This document shows, piece by piece, positions 17,543 through 26,599 of a stretch of DNA of 38,396 nt. The position numbers and the translations under genes are program-made. Position 1 is the stretch's first letter; each line of letters begins with the position of its first letter. The stretch lies in NCBI GenBank assembly GCA_026400395.1, contig JAPLPD010000105.1, forward strand, positions 1-38,396. Reading direction: 5' to 3'. The notes below the pieces were generated by a model. That model worked only from the letters and a program-made list of their open reading frames with translations. It had not been told where the DNA came from and ran no database searches. The DNA is from Alphaproteobacteria bacterium (GTDB lineage Bacteria > Pseudomonadota > Alphaproteobacteria > Rhizobiales > Xanthobacteraceae).

Positions 17543-19156
17543 ATGGCCTCCCCAATGGACCTGTTGAGGTCGGTTACGCGACGGTTTTGCCTCCCGGCAC
17601 TCCTGCTCGCAGGAACCTCCGTGGCTGAGGCAGCCGAGCACCCCCTCGCCCACGGGCCGTCCGAGGCAGTCTTCTTCCTCCAGATCATCGCCCTGATGGT
17701 GGTCGGTCGCCTGCTCGGCGAAGCGTTACTGCGTCTGCGGCAGCCCGCGGTCATGGGTCAACTCATGGCCGGACTGGTGCTCGGGCCATCGATCCTCGGC
17801 GCCATTTTTCCGGACGTGCAGCAAGCGCTGTTTCCCGCGGCCAAAGAGCAGAAGGCCATGCTTGAGGCAGTCTCGCAGTTTGGCGTGCTGCTGATCCTGC
17901 TGATGACCGGCATGGAGACCGACCTCAAGCTGGTTCGCGCGAGCAGCCGCGCGTCGATCATGGCATCGCTCGGCGGCATCGTCATTCCGTTCGCCTGCGG
18001 CTTCGCGCTCGGCGAATTCCTGCCCGATGCCATGCTTCCCGACCCGGACAAGCGGCTGATCACGTCGCTGTTCCTGGGCTTCGCCCTTTCGATCGCGTCG
18101 GTGAAGATCGTGGCCACGGTCGTGCGCGAGATGAACTTCCTGCGCCGCACCGTCGGCCAGGTCATCCTCGGCTCCGCCATCGTCGATGACACCATCGGCT
18201 GGATCATGATCGCGGTGATCTTCAGCCTCGCACAGCAAGGCCACGTCGATCCGCTGAGCCTGGCCAAGAGCATCGTCGGCACGATCGCGTTCATGGCATT
18301 CAGCCTGACCGTGGGGCGACGCCTCGTTTCCCTCGCGATCCGCTGGGTCAACGACACCTTCATCAGCGAATATGCCGTCATCACAGCGATCCTGGTGATC
18401 ATGGGCGCGATGGCGCTGACCACGCATATGATCGGCGTGCATGCGGTGCTTGGCGCATTCGTCGCCGGCATCCTGGTCGGCGAGTCGCCGATCCTGACGC
18501 GGCACATCGACGAGCAGTTGCGCGGGCTGATCCTGGCCTTCTTCATGCCGGTGTTCTTCGGAACCGCTGGCCTGAGCGCCGATGTCACCACCGTGCTCAA
18601 AGACCCTCAGCTTCTCATGCTGACGCTCGGACTGATCGCCATAGCCACGATCGGAAAATTCGGCGGCGCTTTCATCTGCGGCGAGCTTGGCGGGCTGACG
18701 CGCCACGAGGCGCTGGCGCTGGCAACCGGGATGAACGCGCGCGGCTCGACCGAGGTGATCATCGCGACCGTCGGTCTGTCGATGGGCGCGCTGACCCAGA
18801 ACCTTTTCACCATGATCGTGACGATGGCGATCGTCACCACCCTGGCGATGCCGCCGAGCTTGCGCTGGGCGCTGGCGCGGCTGCCGATGCGCAAGGACGA
18901 AAAGGAACGTCTCGACCGCGAGGAGATGGAAGCCAAAGGATTCGTGTCGCGGCTGGAGCGCCTGCTGGTCGCCGTCGACGACAGCGGCAACGGCCAGTTC
19001 GGCTCCCGCGTGGCCGGCCTGATCGCCGGGACACGCGCGATGCCAACGACGGTGATGCACGTCACGGCGGCCAAAAAGAAGCCGGCGGCGAGAAACCGGA
19101 CAAGGCGCAGCAGGACGACGCCAATGCGCGCGCCGATGCGGCGGCACAATTGTTGA
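17543..19156 (+). CDS. Monovalent cation:proton antiporter-2 (CPA2) family, frame-broken before its C-terminal Usp region
   Basis: Inner-membrane Na+/K+:H+ exchanger of the CPA2 family. A signal-like N-terminus (residues 1-31) precedes about twelve membrane helices with RQPAVMGQLMAGLVLGPSIL, FGVLLILLMTGMETD and the ion-binding VDDTIGW pair D215-D216, then ATGMNARGSTEVIIATVG. A universal-stress-protein-like domain starts at RLERLLVAVDDSGNGQFGS (about residue 469) but the frame is lost near codon 511. After AAAAAG (19073-19078) the translation becomes an arginine-rich tail ending at TGA 19154-19156. The correct continuation is in the -1 frame. Joined at that point the product would be about 760 residues. 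I chose the ATG at 17543; the ATG at 17555 is possible. Sequencing error, mutation and recoding are all open. Confidence 0.85.
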   Translation: MASPMDLLRSVTRRFCLPALLLAGTSVAEAAEHPLAHGPSEAVFFLQIIALMVVGRLLGEALLRLRQPAVMGQLMAGLVLGPSILGAIFPDVQQALFPAAKEQKAMLEAVSQFGVLLILLMTGMETDLKLVRASSRASIMASLGGIVIPFACGFALGEFLPDAMLPDPDKRLITSLFLGFALSIASVKIVATVVREMNFLRRTVGQVILGSAIVDDTIGWIMIAVIFSLAQQGHVDPLSLAKSIVGTIAFMAFSLTVGRRLVSLAIRWVNDTFISEYAVITAILVIMGAMALTTHMIGVHAVLGAFVAGILVGESPILTRHIDEQLRGLILAFFMPVFFGTAGLSADVTTVLKDPQLLMLTLGLIAIATIGKFGGAFICGELGGLTRHEALALATGMNARGSTEVIIATVGLSMGALTQNLFTMIVTMAIVTTLAMPPSLRWALARLPMRKDEKERLDREEMEAKGFVSRLERLLVAVDDSGNGQFGSRVAGLIAGTRAMPTTVMHVTAAKKKPAARNRTRRSRTTPMRAPMRRHNC

Positions 19157-19824
19157 AGGACGCTGCCGAGCAGATGAACCGGCGAAAGCCGAAGAAACAT
19201 CAGCTCGACCGGACGTTCGACGTGACCGTCATCGCCAACACGACGGCGGAAACAACGGTCGTCGCCGAAGAGGCCGAGAAGGGCTACGACCTCCTTGTGG
19301 TGGGACTGGACAAGACCACCGTTCGCGACAACTCCGGCTTCCACGCCAACATCACCCAACTGGCATCGGGCTTCGACGGGCCGCTGGTCATTGCCGACGC
19401 GCGCGACGGGCTGCTCAACAATCCGACCGATGCCAAGCTGAGCATCCTGGTGCCAGTGAACGGCACGGAGCCGTCACGCCGCGCAGCGGAGGTCGCATTC
19501 GCCATGGCGCGCGCCACCCGCGCGCCGGTAACCGTGCTCTATGTGGCGCCATCCGCCACCGACGGGAAACGCCGATCCCGGATGGCGGACGCCATGCTCA
19601 AGGATATCGTCGCGCTGGGCGAGAGCTACGACGTCGACGCCAAGACGGCGGTGCGAGCCGAAAAGCTTGCCGACGAAGCCATTTTGAAAGAGATGGCGAA
19701 GCGCAAGCACAACCTGATCGTCATGGGCGTCGAGCGCCGGCCCGGCGAGAAGCTATTCTTCGGCGAAACGGCGACGGCTATTCTCGGAAAGTCGGAACGC
19801 TCGATCGGGTTCGTGGTGACCTGA
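19078..19824 (+). pseudogene. Universal stress protein (UspA)-type C-terminal part of the antiporter, in the -1 frame
   Basis: This open frame continues the antiporter in frame -1: EAGGEKPDKAQQDD follows the AAAAAG run, then ADAAAQLLKDAAEQ and the Usp-like part. It completes the first Usp-like domain (FDVTVIANTTAETT, then KGYDLLVVGLDK) and carries a second (AKLSILVPVNGTEPSRRAAE to HNLIVMGVERRPGEKLFFGE). It ends at TGA 19822-19824. There is no good independent ribosome-binding site or ATG near the junction, so it is unlikely to be a separate gene. Family members of this layout (antiporter fused to two Usp domains) are single proteins. Its end is one base from the end of the convergent parC. 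Confidence 0.75.
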
Positions 19825-19825
19825 G

Positions 19826-22108
19826 CTACTTCCCCTCGCCGCCGTTCTTGCCGTTCTCCGGCAAACGGCCGAATTTCAGGTTGGCCAGGAAACGGTCGGG
19901 CCGCACACGCCCGGCGTCTCCGCGATTGCCACGCCAGGCCGCGAGCTCCTTCAGCGACAAGTTGGAAACCCGGCCGCCGTCGCCGACCCAGTTCAGGCCA
20001 TCGCTGCCCTTGAAGGTCGTTACGTCCGACAACGATCCATCCTTGTAGCGCTGCAACCGGACGCCGCTGCCGCGCGCCATCTGTGGCACCTGTTCGAGCG
20101 GGAAGATAACCATCTTGCGGTTCTCGCCGACCGCCGCCGCCATCTCGCCATCGACCGGCGCCACCGCGCACGCGGCATCCGGCGCCTTGACGTTCAGCAC
20201 CTGCTTGCCCTTGCGGGTGTTGGCGAGGCATTCGTCCTCGGCGACGACAAACCCGCGCCCGGTCTTGCTCGCCACAAGGAACTTGCGCCCGCCCTGATAG
20301 CGGAATGCGGAAATCAGCTCCGCGTCCTGCTCCATGTCAGCGTAGAGCCGCACTGGCTCGCCATGGCCGCGTCCGCCCGGCAGCTTGGACGCGTCGATGG
20401 TATAGAAGCGTCCGTTGCTGGCGAACACGACGATCTTCGACGTGGTTTCCGCCGGAAACGCGAACTTCGGCCCGTCGTCGGTCTTGAACGTGATCGTGGA
20501 AATATCGGGCTGATGACCGCGCAGCGCGCGGATCCAGCCCTTCTCGGAAACCACGACGGTGATCGGCTCGCGCACCACCATGGCCTCTTCGATCGCCGCT
20601 TCGTCGTGCACCGGCGCTTCAGCAAACGTGGTCCGGCGCTCGCCGACCTTGGTTTTCTTGCTGAAGGTTTCGCGCACCTTCCTGACCTGATCAGCAACCG
20701 TCTTCCACTGCTCGCTCTCGGAACGGAGCAACTTCTCGACCGCGGCCTTCTCATCGGCCAGTTGCTTGTTCTCGGTCTTGATTTCCATTTCCTCAAGCTT
20801 GCGCAAATTGCGCAGGCGCATGTTGAGGATGGCGTCGGCCTGTACGTCGGTGAGCTTGAACGTCTTGATCAGGACGGGCTTGGGCTCATCCTCAGTGCGG
20901 ATGATCTTGATCACCTTGTCGAGGTTGAGATAGGCGATCAGAAGCCCGCCCAGAACATCGAGCCGATGCTCGATTTCCGCGAGCCGGTGCTTGGAGCGCC
21001 GGATCAGCACCTCGCGGCGGTGATCAAGCCACTCCTTGAGGACCTCGGCCAGGTCCATCACCTTGGGCACCTTGCCCTTGGACAGCACGTTCATGTTGAG
21101 CGGGATGCGGCTCTCCAGCTCGGTCAGCTTGAACAGTGATTCCATCAGCAAGCCTGCATCGACCGTGCGCGACTTCGGTTCGATGACGACGCGCACGTCC
21201 TCGGTCGACTCGTCGCGGAATTCGGCGACCAGCGGCAGCTTCTTGTCGTTGAACAGTTCGGCCATGCGCTCGATCAGGCGCGTCTTCTGCACGATCCACG
21301 GGATCTGCGTGATGACGATCTGATAGGTGCCGCGGCCGGTGTCTTCCACGCTCCAGCGCGCGCGAACGCGGAACGAGCCGCGGCCGGTGGCATAGGCTTC
21401 GGCGATCTCGGCCTGGGTGTTGACGATGATTCCGCCGGTCGGGAAATCGGGCCCCTGGATGTATTTCAGCAGCGTCTTCGGGCGCGCGTTCGGATTGTCG
21501 ATCAGGAACAGCGCCGCATCGCAAAGCTCGTGCGCGTTGTGCGGCGGGATCGAGGTCGCCATGCCGACGGCGATGCCCAGCGACCCGTTGGCCAACAGGT
21601 TGGGGAACGCTCCGGGCAGAACGATCGGTTCGGATTCGCTGCCGTCATAGGTGAGCCGGAAATCGACCGCGTCCTCATCGATGCCGTCGAGCAGCAAACG
21701 TGCCACCTCGGTCATCCGGGATTCGGTGTAACGCATCGCGGCGGGGTTATCGCCGTCGATGTTGCCGAAGTTGCCCTGCCCATCGACCAGCGGATAGCGT
21801 TGCGCAAAATCCTGCGCGAGCCGCACCAATGCGTCGTAAACCGATTGGTCGCCGTGCGGATGGTATTTGCCGATGACGTCACCGACCACGCGCGCCGACT
21901 TCTTGAACGCCTGGCCCGGATCAAGTCGCAACTGCCGCATCGCGTAGAGCAACCGCCGGTGCACGGGCTTCAGCCCGTCGCGCGCGTCGGGCAAGGCCCG
22001 GTGCATGATGGTGGACAGCGCGTAGGCAAGATAGCGCTCTTCCAGCGCTTCGCGCAGAGCGACGGCCTGCACGTCGGAAGGCTCAGGTGGAATCAGCCGT
22101 TTTCCCAT
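19826..22108 (-). CDS. parC: DNA topoisomerase IV subunit A
   Basis: Catalytic subunit of topoisomerase IV, which decatenates daughter chromosomes with ParE. The 760-residue protein has the winged-helix/tower core with [17 protein letters not shown] and the active-site tyrosine in [10 protein letters not shown] (about Y127). The C-terminal region of degenerate beta-pinwheel blades is shorter than in GyrA and lacks the GyrA box QRRGGKG, which identifies ParC. The quinolone-resistance region reads [18 protein letters not shown], with Gln where E. coli ParC has Ser80. I chose the ATG at 22108; an upstream in-frame start has no site. The 3' end is one base from the convergent antiporter/Usp frame. 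Confidence 0.95.
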   Translation of the reverse strand: MGKRLIPPEPSDVQAVALREALEERYLAYALSTIMHRALPDARDGLKPVHRRLLYAMRQLRLDPGQAFKKSARVVGDVIGKYHPHGDQSVYDALVRLAQDFAQRYPLVDGQGNFGNIDGDNPAAMRYTESRMTEVARLLLDGIDEDAVDFRLTYDGSESEPIVLPGAFPNLLANGSLGIAVGMATSIPPHNAHELCDAALFLIDNPNARPKTLLKYIQGPDFPTGGIIVNTQAEIAEAYATGRGSFRVRARWSVEDTGRGTYQIVITQIPWIVQKTRLIERMAELFNDKKLPLVAEFRDESTEDVRVVIEPKSRTVDAGLLMESLFKLTELESRIPLNMNVLSKGKVPKVMDLAEVLKEWLDHRREVLIRRSKHRLAEIEHRLDVLGGLLIAYLNLDKVIKIIRTEDEPKPVLIKTFKLTDVQADAILNMRLRNLRKLEEMEIKTENKQLADEKAAVEKLLRSESEQWKTVADQVRKVRETFSKKTKVGERRTTFAEAPVHDEAAIEEAMVVREPITVVVSEKGWIRALRGHQPDISTITFKTDDGPKFAFPAETTSKIVVFASNGRFYTIDASKLPGGRGHGEPVRLYADMEQDAELISAFRYQGGRKFLVASKTGRGFVVAEDECLANTRKGKQVLNVKAPDAACAVAPVDGEMAAAVGENRKMVIFPLEQVPQMARGSGVRLQRYKDGSLSDVTTFKGSDGLNWVGDGGRVSNLSLKELAAWRGNRGDAGRVRPDRFLANLKFGRLPENGKNGGEGK

Positions 22109-22343
22109 TCCGGATCGGTACAGTGGCCGGCGAACGCGAACAAGCCACGCGTCCAATTGTGGCGGCGCCTTGTCCCAAGCGACTCAGTCGGCAGGCCCCC
22201 GGCCATGAACGTCAGATGAACACCGCGCCCACTACGAGTTCAGGTGCCGTACAGTCTTATAGGTGGAACTACAGCCCCACGTTCATGTTGAATGGCCTGT
22301 ACGAAATAAGAAACCTGTCACCTCAACCCTAGGAGGGTCTTCA

Positions 22344-22583
22344 ATGCGCAAAGTCCTTCTCTCTCTGACCGCTGCGACTGCTCTCGTGGCCGCCGCCCCG
22401 GTGGCTCCCGCGGGCGCCATGACGGTCGGCACGGCCTCGGGCATCCAGGCCGCCATCGACGGCACGTCCGCTGTCGAGGACGTCGCCTACGTTTGCCGCC
22501 ACCGCTACTACAGCAGCCGCCGCGTCTGCTGGTGGACCCCCGGATACGGATACCGCCGTGGCCCCTACCGCCGCCGCTGGTAG
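22344..22583 (+). CDS. Small secreted, arginine/tyrosine-rich protein of unknown function
   Basis: A 79-residue protein with a clear Sec signal peptide (MRKVLLSLTAATALVAAAPV to about residue 25, PAGA). The mature part has two cysteines (VCRHRYYSSRRVCWW) and a basic, aromatic tail (TPGYGYRRGPYRRRW). AGGAGGG sits about eight bases upstream of the ATG at 22344, so translation is well supported. A perfect hairpin terminator follows 20 bases after the stop. Such small YRR-rich exported proteins are common in rhizobia but I know of no assigned role; cell-surface or nucleic-acid binding is speculation. Confidence 0.8.
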   Translation: MRKVLLSLTAATALVAAAPVAPAGAMTVGTASGIQAAIDGTSAVEDVAYVCRHRYYSSRRVCWWTPGYGYRRGPYRRRW

Positions 22584-22602
22584 CCCTCGGCTAAATTACT
22601 GA

Positions 22603-22640
22603 AAAACGGCGGGTTTTGCCTCGGCGAAACCCGCCGTTTT
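22603..22640. terminator. Rho-independent terminator, bidirectional form
   Basis: The 14-base stem aaaacggcgggttt (22603-22616) pairs perfectly with aaacccgccgtttt (22627-22640), with a ten-base loop that can form a further gcc/ggc pairing. On the plus strand it ends in a short T run, and on the minus strand likewise, so it can stop transcription both ways. It lies 20 bases after the stop of the small secreted protein. Confidence 0.9.
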
Positions 22641-22705
22641 CGCTTGCGGACCGCCCCCCGGATGGGGCACATTATGGATAATGCGGCTCTTCGAGTGCGT
22701 CTTGG

Positions 22706-22969
22706 GTGAGGCCCCCAAGGCTGGGAGTGCGTAACGTACGTAGTCTGATTGTGGCGGCTTGCCTGGCTGCCTTCTTCTCTATGTCCAGCAATGCGAATGC
22801 GGCGTCGTCCGGTCAACGGACCAACGTCTCGTATTCGTCGTCCTATGCGTCTGGGTCTTCCAGCAGCTCGCAGATGTCGCGCGCGGCTGAGCAGCCCGTC
22901 CCGGCGAACTGCATCCGTCAGGAATGCGGCAAGCTGTGGTGTTGGCAGATGGGCGGCGGCAAGCGCTGA
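22706..22969 (+). CDS. Small secreted serine-rich protein with a cysteine motif (unknown function)
   Basis: An 87-residue frame begins at GTG 22706. A GTG at 22727 would give an 80-residue protein that starts directly with a clean signal peptide (RNVRSLIVAACLAAFFSMSS, ending NANA). Neither start has a convincing ribosome-binding site. The mature part is rich in Ser and Tyr (SYSSSYASGSSSSS) and ends with PANCIRQECGKLWCWQMGGG, three cysteines and two tryptophans. The signal peptide and cysteine-tryptophan ending argue for a real gene, and it stands in the plus-strand island with the preceding small secreted protein. I do not recognise a family. Confidence 0.6.
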   Translation: MRPPRLGVRNVRSLIVAACLAAFFSMSSNANAASSGQRTNVSYSSSYASGSSSSSQMSRAAEQPVPANCIRQECGKLWCWQMGGGKR

Positions 22970-23013
22970 GTCATTGCTCAGAGCTTGATCGTTGCTGAGA
23001 ACTTGCGATTGAC

Positions 23014-23032
23014 CGCCCCGGCTACCGGGGCG
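23014..23032. terminator. Hairpin downstream of recO
   Basis: cgccccgg (23014-23021), a three-base loop cta, then ccggggcg (23025-23032) form a perfect eight-pair GC-rich stem, six bases beyond the recO stop. There is no run of T on either side, so termination is plausible but not certain. It lies between the end of recO and the end of the small secreted protein gene, where two transcripts meet. Confidence 0.5.
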
Positions 23033-23037
23033 ACGGC

Positions 23038-23778
23038 TTACTGCGCCGAGCGCGCAACCGACCGCCGCCCCAGGATCGCGGCGACGAATCCCTCGCGGGC
23101 GTCGGCGAAGGCAATCCCGCGCGGCTCCAGGACATGGCGCGCCAGAAAATATCCGGTCAGCGCAAAACCGTCGGCGATATCCTCGGATGACGGCGCAACC
23201 GCAGCGGACAAAAACGCCGGCAGTCGGAACAGCCGGTCCTGCCAGGGCGCTGCGGCCACCCGCGACACCGCCCGGCCGGACTTTGGCGACACGTAGCCCA
23301 GATCGTCTTCGGAGCCGGTCGCCGCGCAGCTTCCGAGGTCGAGGCCGAATCCAAGCTCCGCCAGCATCTGCAGTTCGAAGCGCACCATCTCCACCGCTGC
23401 GATCCGCGGTTCATCCAGTTGATCGAGAATGCTGGTGAGATGATCGTGAACCTCCGGATGCGGATCGCGTTCCGGCAGCAGCCGGCACAGCGCCGCCAGA
23501 TGGGTAACGCCGTAGACAACATGCGAAGCGGCTAGCTGCGACGCGCCGTGCAGACGAAGCGGCTCGACCGCGTAGTTCCCCAGGTGCTCATCGAGGCGTG
23601 CACGCCATACCACCCGCACCGTGTTGCCCGGCTGCAGCATCGGGCGTAGCCGCGAACCGCTGCCGCCCCGGACAAGACCCAGATGCCGGCCGTGGGCGCG
23701 AGTCATCACCTCGACGATGGCGCTGCTTTCGCCGTGCCGCCGCGTGCCGAGCACGATGCCGTCATCGGTCCATTCCAT
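23038..23778 (-). CDS. recO: DNA repair protein RecO
   Basis: Recombination mediator that anneals complementary strands and, with RecR, loads RecA at gaps. The 246-residue protein has an N-terminal OB fold ([20 protein letters not shown]), with [17 protein letters not shown] as the conserved stretch, and an all-helical C-terminal domain. The four zinc-binding cysteines of some RecO proteins are not obvious. I chose the ATG at 23778. The gene follows a secreted protein by 32 bases in the era-rnc-lepB group, a normal arrangement in alphaproteobacteria. Confidence 0.9.
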   Translation of the reverse strand: MEWTDDGIVLGTRRHGESSAIVEVMTRAHGRHLGLVRGGSGSRLRPMLQPGNTVRVVWRARLDEHLGNYAVEPLRLHGASQLAASHVVYGVTHLAALCRLLPERDPHPEVHDHLTSILDQLDEPRIAAVEMVRFELQMLAELGFGLDLGSCAATGSEDDLGYVSPKSGRAVSRVAAAPWQDRLFRLPAFLSAAVAPSSEDIADGFALTGYFLARHVLEPRGIAFADAREGFVAAILGRRSVARSAQ

Positions 23779-23810
23779 GTGTCGAGTCTTAGTCCTCGCG
23801 CCTTGAGTCC

Positions 23811-24857
23811 TCAACGCCTCTTGAGCGCAAGGGGCCTGGGACTTTTCCGCTGCGCCTCGTCGTCATCGATGACGAAACAGGCGGCGCGATCCTTGACCGG
23901 CACCGCCTTGGACGTGGCGCAGCGAGCAAACAGAGCCAGATCGCCGGGCTGCCGGTAGAGCATGTAGGGGTGGATCAGAAAGCGGCCCGACCCGTCGTCG
24001 AAATTGCCGAGCCGGTCGATCCGGCCTTTGACGCCAGGAGCGGCGGCCAGGATCGCCTCGCGCAACGCTTCGCCTTCAATGAAATTCTCCGGCAACTGGT
24101 CGAACGGCCCGTCGAGAAACGTGTTCAACCGCGATTGCCGCTCCTCAACACCGATCAGGGTTTTTCGGCCGTCGTACGAATAGAACGCAAAGCCGGTTCG
24201 CTTGCCGATTTCGATGGCGGGCACTCCCTTGAGTGCAGCGAACCGATCGGCCGCGGGGACCGTCTCGTCGAGCAGGAAATGAAACAGCTTCAGCCGCGCG
24301 TTGAACACCAGAAAGAAGCGGATCGCGGATTCGTCGAAAACCGTTCCAAGGAACTTCTCGTCCGCGCGCAACAGATCGGCCGGCGGCTTCACGCTGGACA
24401 GGTCGTTGAGCGCGAAGGTGACGGTCTTGCCGGCGTGCGCAACCCGATAGGTGAGCGCTCCCGCCTTCTCCACGGTGACGCCCTGCTCCGCTCCCAGCAC
24501 GACATTGGATATCTTCGGATCGGCGTTCCAATCGGTCGGCTGCTCGCTGTAGGCGAAATTCACCTTGCCCTTGTCACGGTCGGAGGCGGCGAGCCGGATG
24601 TTGCCGACATAGACCACGCCATTCTGCGTGAACCGTAAATAGAAGTAGTTCTCGGTCGGATAGACATCGACGCGCTCGGCCAGATTTTTCAGCACGGACG
24701 CGAACACCGATAGCGGATCGCCGAGCGTGACACCTCCGTCGCGCCGCGCCTCGCCGATCTCGGTCGCGTTGGCGTGCAGATGGATACGCTCCTGCGCGCG
24801 CGCCGAGACTACGGCCAACACCAGCGTCAGTGCGATCAAGCCAACCCGCCCGATCAT
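23811..24857 (-). CDS. Secreted protein of unknown function between era and recO
   Basis: A 348-residue protein with a signal peptide ([20 protein letters not shown], ending RAQ) and no transmembrane helix after it. Motifs visible are [40 protein letters not shown] and [19 protein letters not shown], and two cysteines near the C-terminus (CATSK and CFVID) that could form a disulfide. I recall similar proteins at this position in related genomes but no named domain. The start is one base after the era stop, so it is transcribed with era and recO. A role connected to those genes is not implied by the sequence. Confidence 0.75.
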   Translation of the reverse strand: MIGRVGLIALTLVLAVVSARAQERIHLHANATEIGEARRDGGVTLGDPLSVFASVLKNLAERVDVYPTENYFYLRFTQNGVVYVGNIRLAASDRDKGKVNFAYSEQPTDWNADPKISNVVLGAEQGVTVEKAGALTYRVAHAGKTVTFALNDLSSVKPPADLLRADEKFLGTVFDESAIRFFLVFNARLKLFHFLLDETVPAADRFAALKGVPAIEIGKRTGFAFYSYDGRKTLIGVEERQSRLNTFLDGPFDQLPENFIEGEALREAILAAAPGVKGRIDRLGNFDDGSGRFLIHPYMLYRQPGDLALFARCATSKAVPVKDRAACFVIDDDEAQRKSPRPLALKRR

Positions 24858-24858
24858 G

Positions 24859-25776
24859 TCACTCCTTGGGGAATTCGAGGCCCATCTGCCGGTAACGCTC
24901 CGGATCGTCGCCCCAGCCCTCGCGCACCTTCACGAACAGGAACAGGTGCACCCTCTTCTCGAGGATGTCGGCGAGCTCCCGGCGCGCCGCCTCGCCGATC
25001 GCCTTGATCGATTGGCCGCCCTTGCCGAGCACTATCTTTTTCTGGCTGTCGCGCTCGACGTAGATCGTCTGCTCGATGCGAACCGAGCCATCCTTGCGCT
25101 CAGTCCAGCTCTCGGTCTCCACCGTGGACTGATACGGCAGCTCCTGGTGCAGCTTGAGATACAGCTTCTCGCGCGTGATCTCGGAGGCAAGCTGGCGCAC
25201 CGGCGCGTCCGACACCTCGTCTTCCGGATAGTGCCAAGGACCGGCGGGCACCCGGCCCGCCAGCCACTGGCTGACGTCCTTCACGCCATCGCCCTTGGTG
25301 GCGGAAATCATGAAGGTCGCGTCGAACTTGGCTTTGTCATTGGCCGACTGCGCCAAAGCCAGCAGCTTCGACTTCTCGACGATGTCGACCTTGTTGAGGA
25401 TCAGCACCTTCGGCTGGCACACCTCCTCGAGCTTTTTAAGCAAAGCCTCGGCGTCGTCATCAAGCCCTGACTTGGCGTCGATCAGGACCGCGACGATGTC
25501 GGCGTCGTGCGCGCCGGTCCATGCTGTCGTCACCATGGCGCGGTCGAGCCGCCGCCGTGGCGCAAAAATGCCGGGCGTGTCGAGGAACACGAGTTGGGAG
25601 TTTCCCTCCATCGCAATGCCGCGCAGCAGCGTGCGGGTGGTCTGCACCTTGGGCGTGACGATCGCGACTTTGCTGCCGACCAGCGCGTTGATGAGCGTCG
25701 ATTTGCCGGCGTTGGGCGCGCCGATCAGCGCGATGAAACCGCAGCGCGTGGGGGCCTGTGGCGTCGTGTCAGCCAT
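24859..25776 (-). CDS. era: GTPase Era
   Basis: Essential GTPase that binds the 3' end of 16S rRNA during 30S maturation. The 305-residue protein has the G1 loop GAPNAGKST (19-27), a threonine-containing G2 region (KVQTTRTL), G3 DTPG (66-69) and G4 NKVD (128-131). Its C-terminal KH domain shows IVLGKGGQSIKAIG near residue 240. The ATG at 25776 overlaps the end of rnc by eight bases, the classic rnc-era arrangement. Length and motifs are complete. Confidence 0.96.
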   Translation of the reverse strand: MADTTPQAPTRCGFIALIGAPNAGKSTLINALVGSKVAIVTPKVQTTRTLLRGIAMEGNSQLVFLDTPGIFAPRRRLDRAMVTTAWTGAHDADIVAVLIDAKSGLDDDAEALLKKLEEVCQPKVLILNKVDIVEKSKLLALAQSANDKAKFDATFMISATKGDGVKDVSQWLAGRVPAGPWHYPEDEVSDAPVRQLASEITREKLYLKLHQELPYQSTVETESWTERKDGSVRIEQTIYVERDSQKKIVLGKGGQSIKAIGEAARRELADILEKRVHLFLFVKVREGWGDDPERYRQMGLEFPKE

Positions 25777-26599
25777 CGATGTGATCCGTCCGTACGCCCT
25801 CGCGATTGAGCATCGCGGCAGCGGCGGCCTGCTCGGCGGTGCGTTTGGAGCGTCCTATTCCCTGGGCCGGCTGCTTGTTGGGCAGCCCGACCTCAACGCG
25901 AAACTCCGGATCGTGATGCGGCCCGGTTCGTTCCACCTCGCGATAGGTCGGCGTCGGAAGCCCTCGAGCCTGGGCCCATTCCTGCAGGATGGTCTTTGAA
26001 TCGCGCAACGGCCGCACCGGCGCGCGCATGCGCTCGCCCCATAGGCGCTCGACCAGCTTGGCCGACGCGTCATAGCCGCCGTCGACATAAACCGCTCCGA
26101 CCAGCGCCTCGCAGACATCGGCGAGGATCGCCGTGCGAAGACGTCCGCCGGCGTTGACCTCGGAGGCGCCGAGACGAAGCGCCGCGCCAAGCTCGATCGC
26201 GCGCGCCACGTCGGCGCATGCCTCGCGCCGAACGAGATCGGCGAGACGGCGCGACAACTCGCCCTCGTCCGCCTTCGGGAAGGCGCGAAACAGCATGTCG
26301 GAGATGACCAGGCCGAGAACGTGATCGCCGAGAAACTCCAGCCGCTGATAGCTGTTGGTGCGGCTGCCGCCGGCCACCGCCGAGATGTGGGTCAGCGACC
26401 GCTCCAGCAGTTCGCCGTCCTTAAACCGGTAGCCGATAGTTTTTTCCAGGGCGCTGGCGGCGGCGGCGCGCTTCCGTGCCGCCCGTTTGGCCGGCGGCCT
26501 CCGGGCTGTGGCCGGGCTCGCGGCGGCGCGTTCGCCGTCCGGTTGCGCCGCCTTCGGAGCGTCTGACTTGATGGTGTCGGGTTTGGTCCCGCGCCTCAT
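25769..26599 (-). CDS. rnc: Ribonuclease III
   Basis: Double-stranded-RNA endonuclease for rRNA and antisense processing. The 276-residue protein has the catalytic RIIID domain with RLEFLGDHVLGL (E88 and D92) and ADVCEALVGAV (D161 and E164), and a C-terminal double-stranded-RNA-binding domain (DSKTILQEWAQARGLPTPTY onwards). Residues 1-50 are an added basic Ala/Lys/Arg-rich extension not present in E. coli RNase III. The ATG at 26599 overlaps the lepB stop as ATGA, supporting this start and coupled translation. Confidence 0.95.
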   Translation of the reverse strand: MRRGTKPDTIKSDAPKAAQPDGERAAASPATARRPPAKRAARKRAAAASALEKTIGYRFKDGELLERSLTHISAVAGGSRTNSYQRLEFLGDHVLGLVISDMLFRAFPKADEGELSRRLADLVRREACADVARAIELGAALRLGASEVNAGGRLRTAILADVCEALVGAVYVDGGYDASAKLVERLWGERMRAPVRPLRDSKTILQEWAQARGLPTPTYREVERTGPHHDPEFRVEVGLPNKQPAQGIGRSKRTAEQAAAAAMLNREGVRTDHIDG

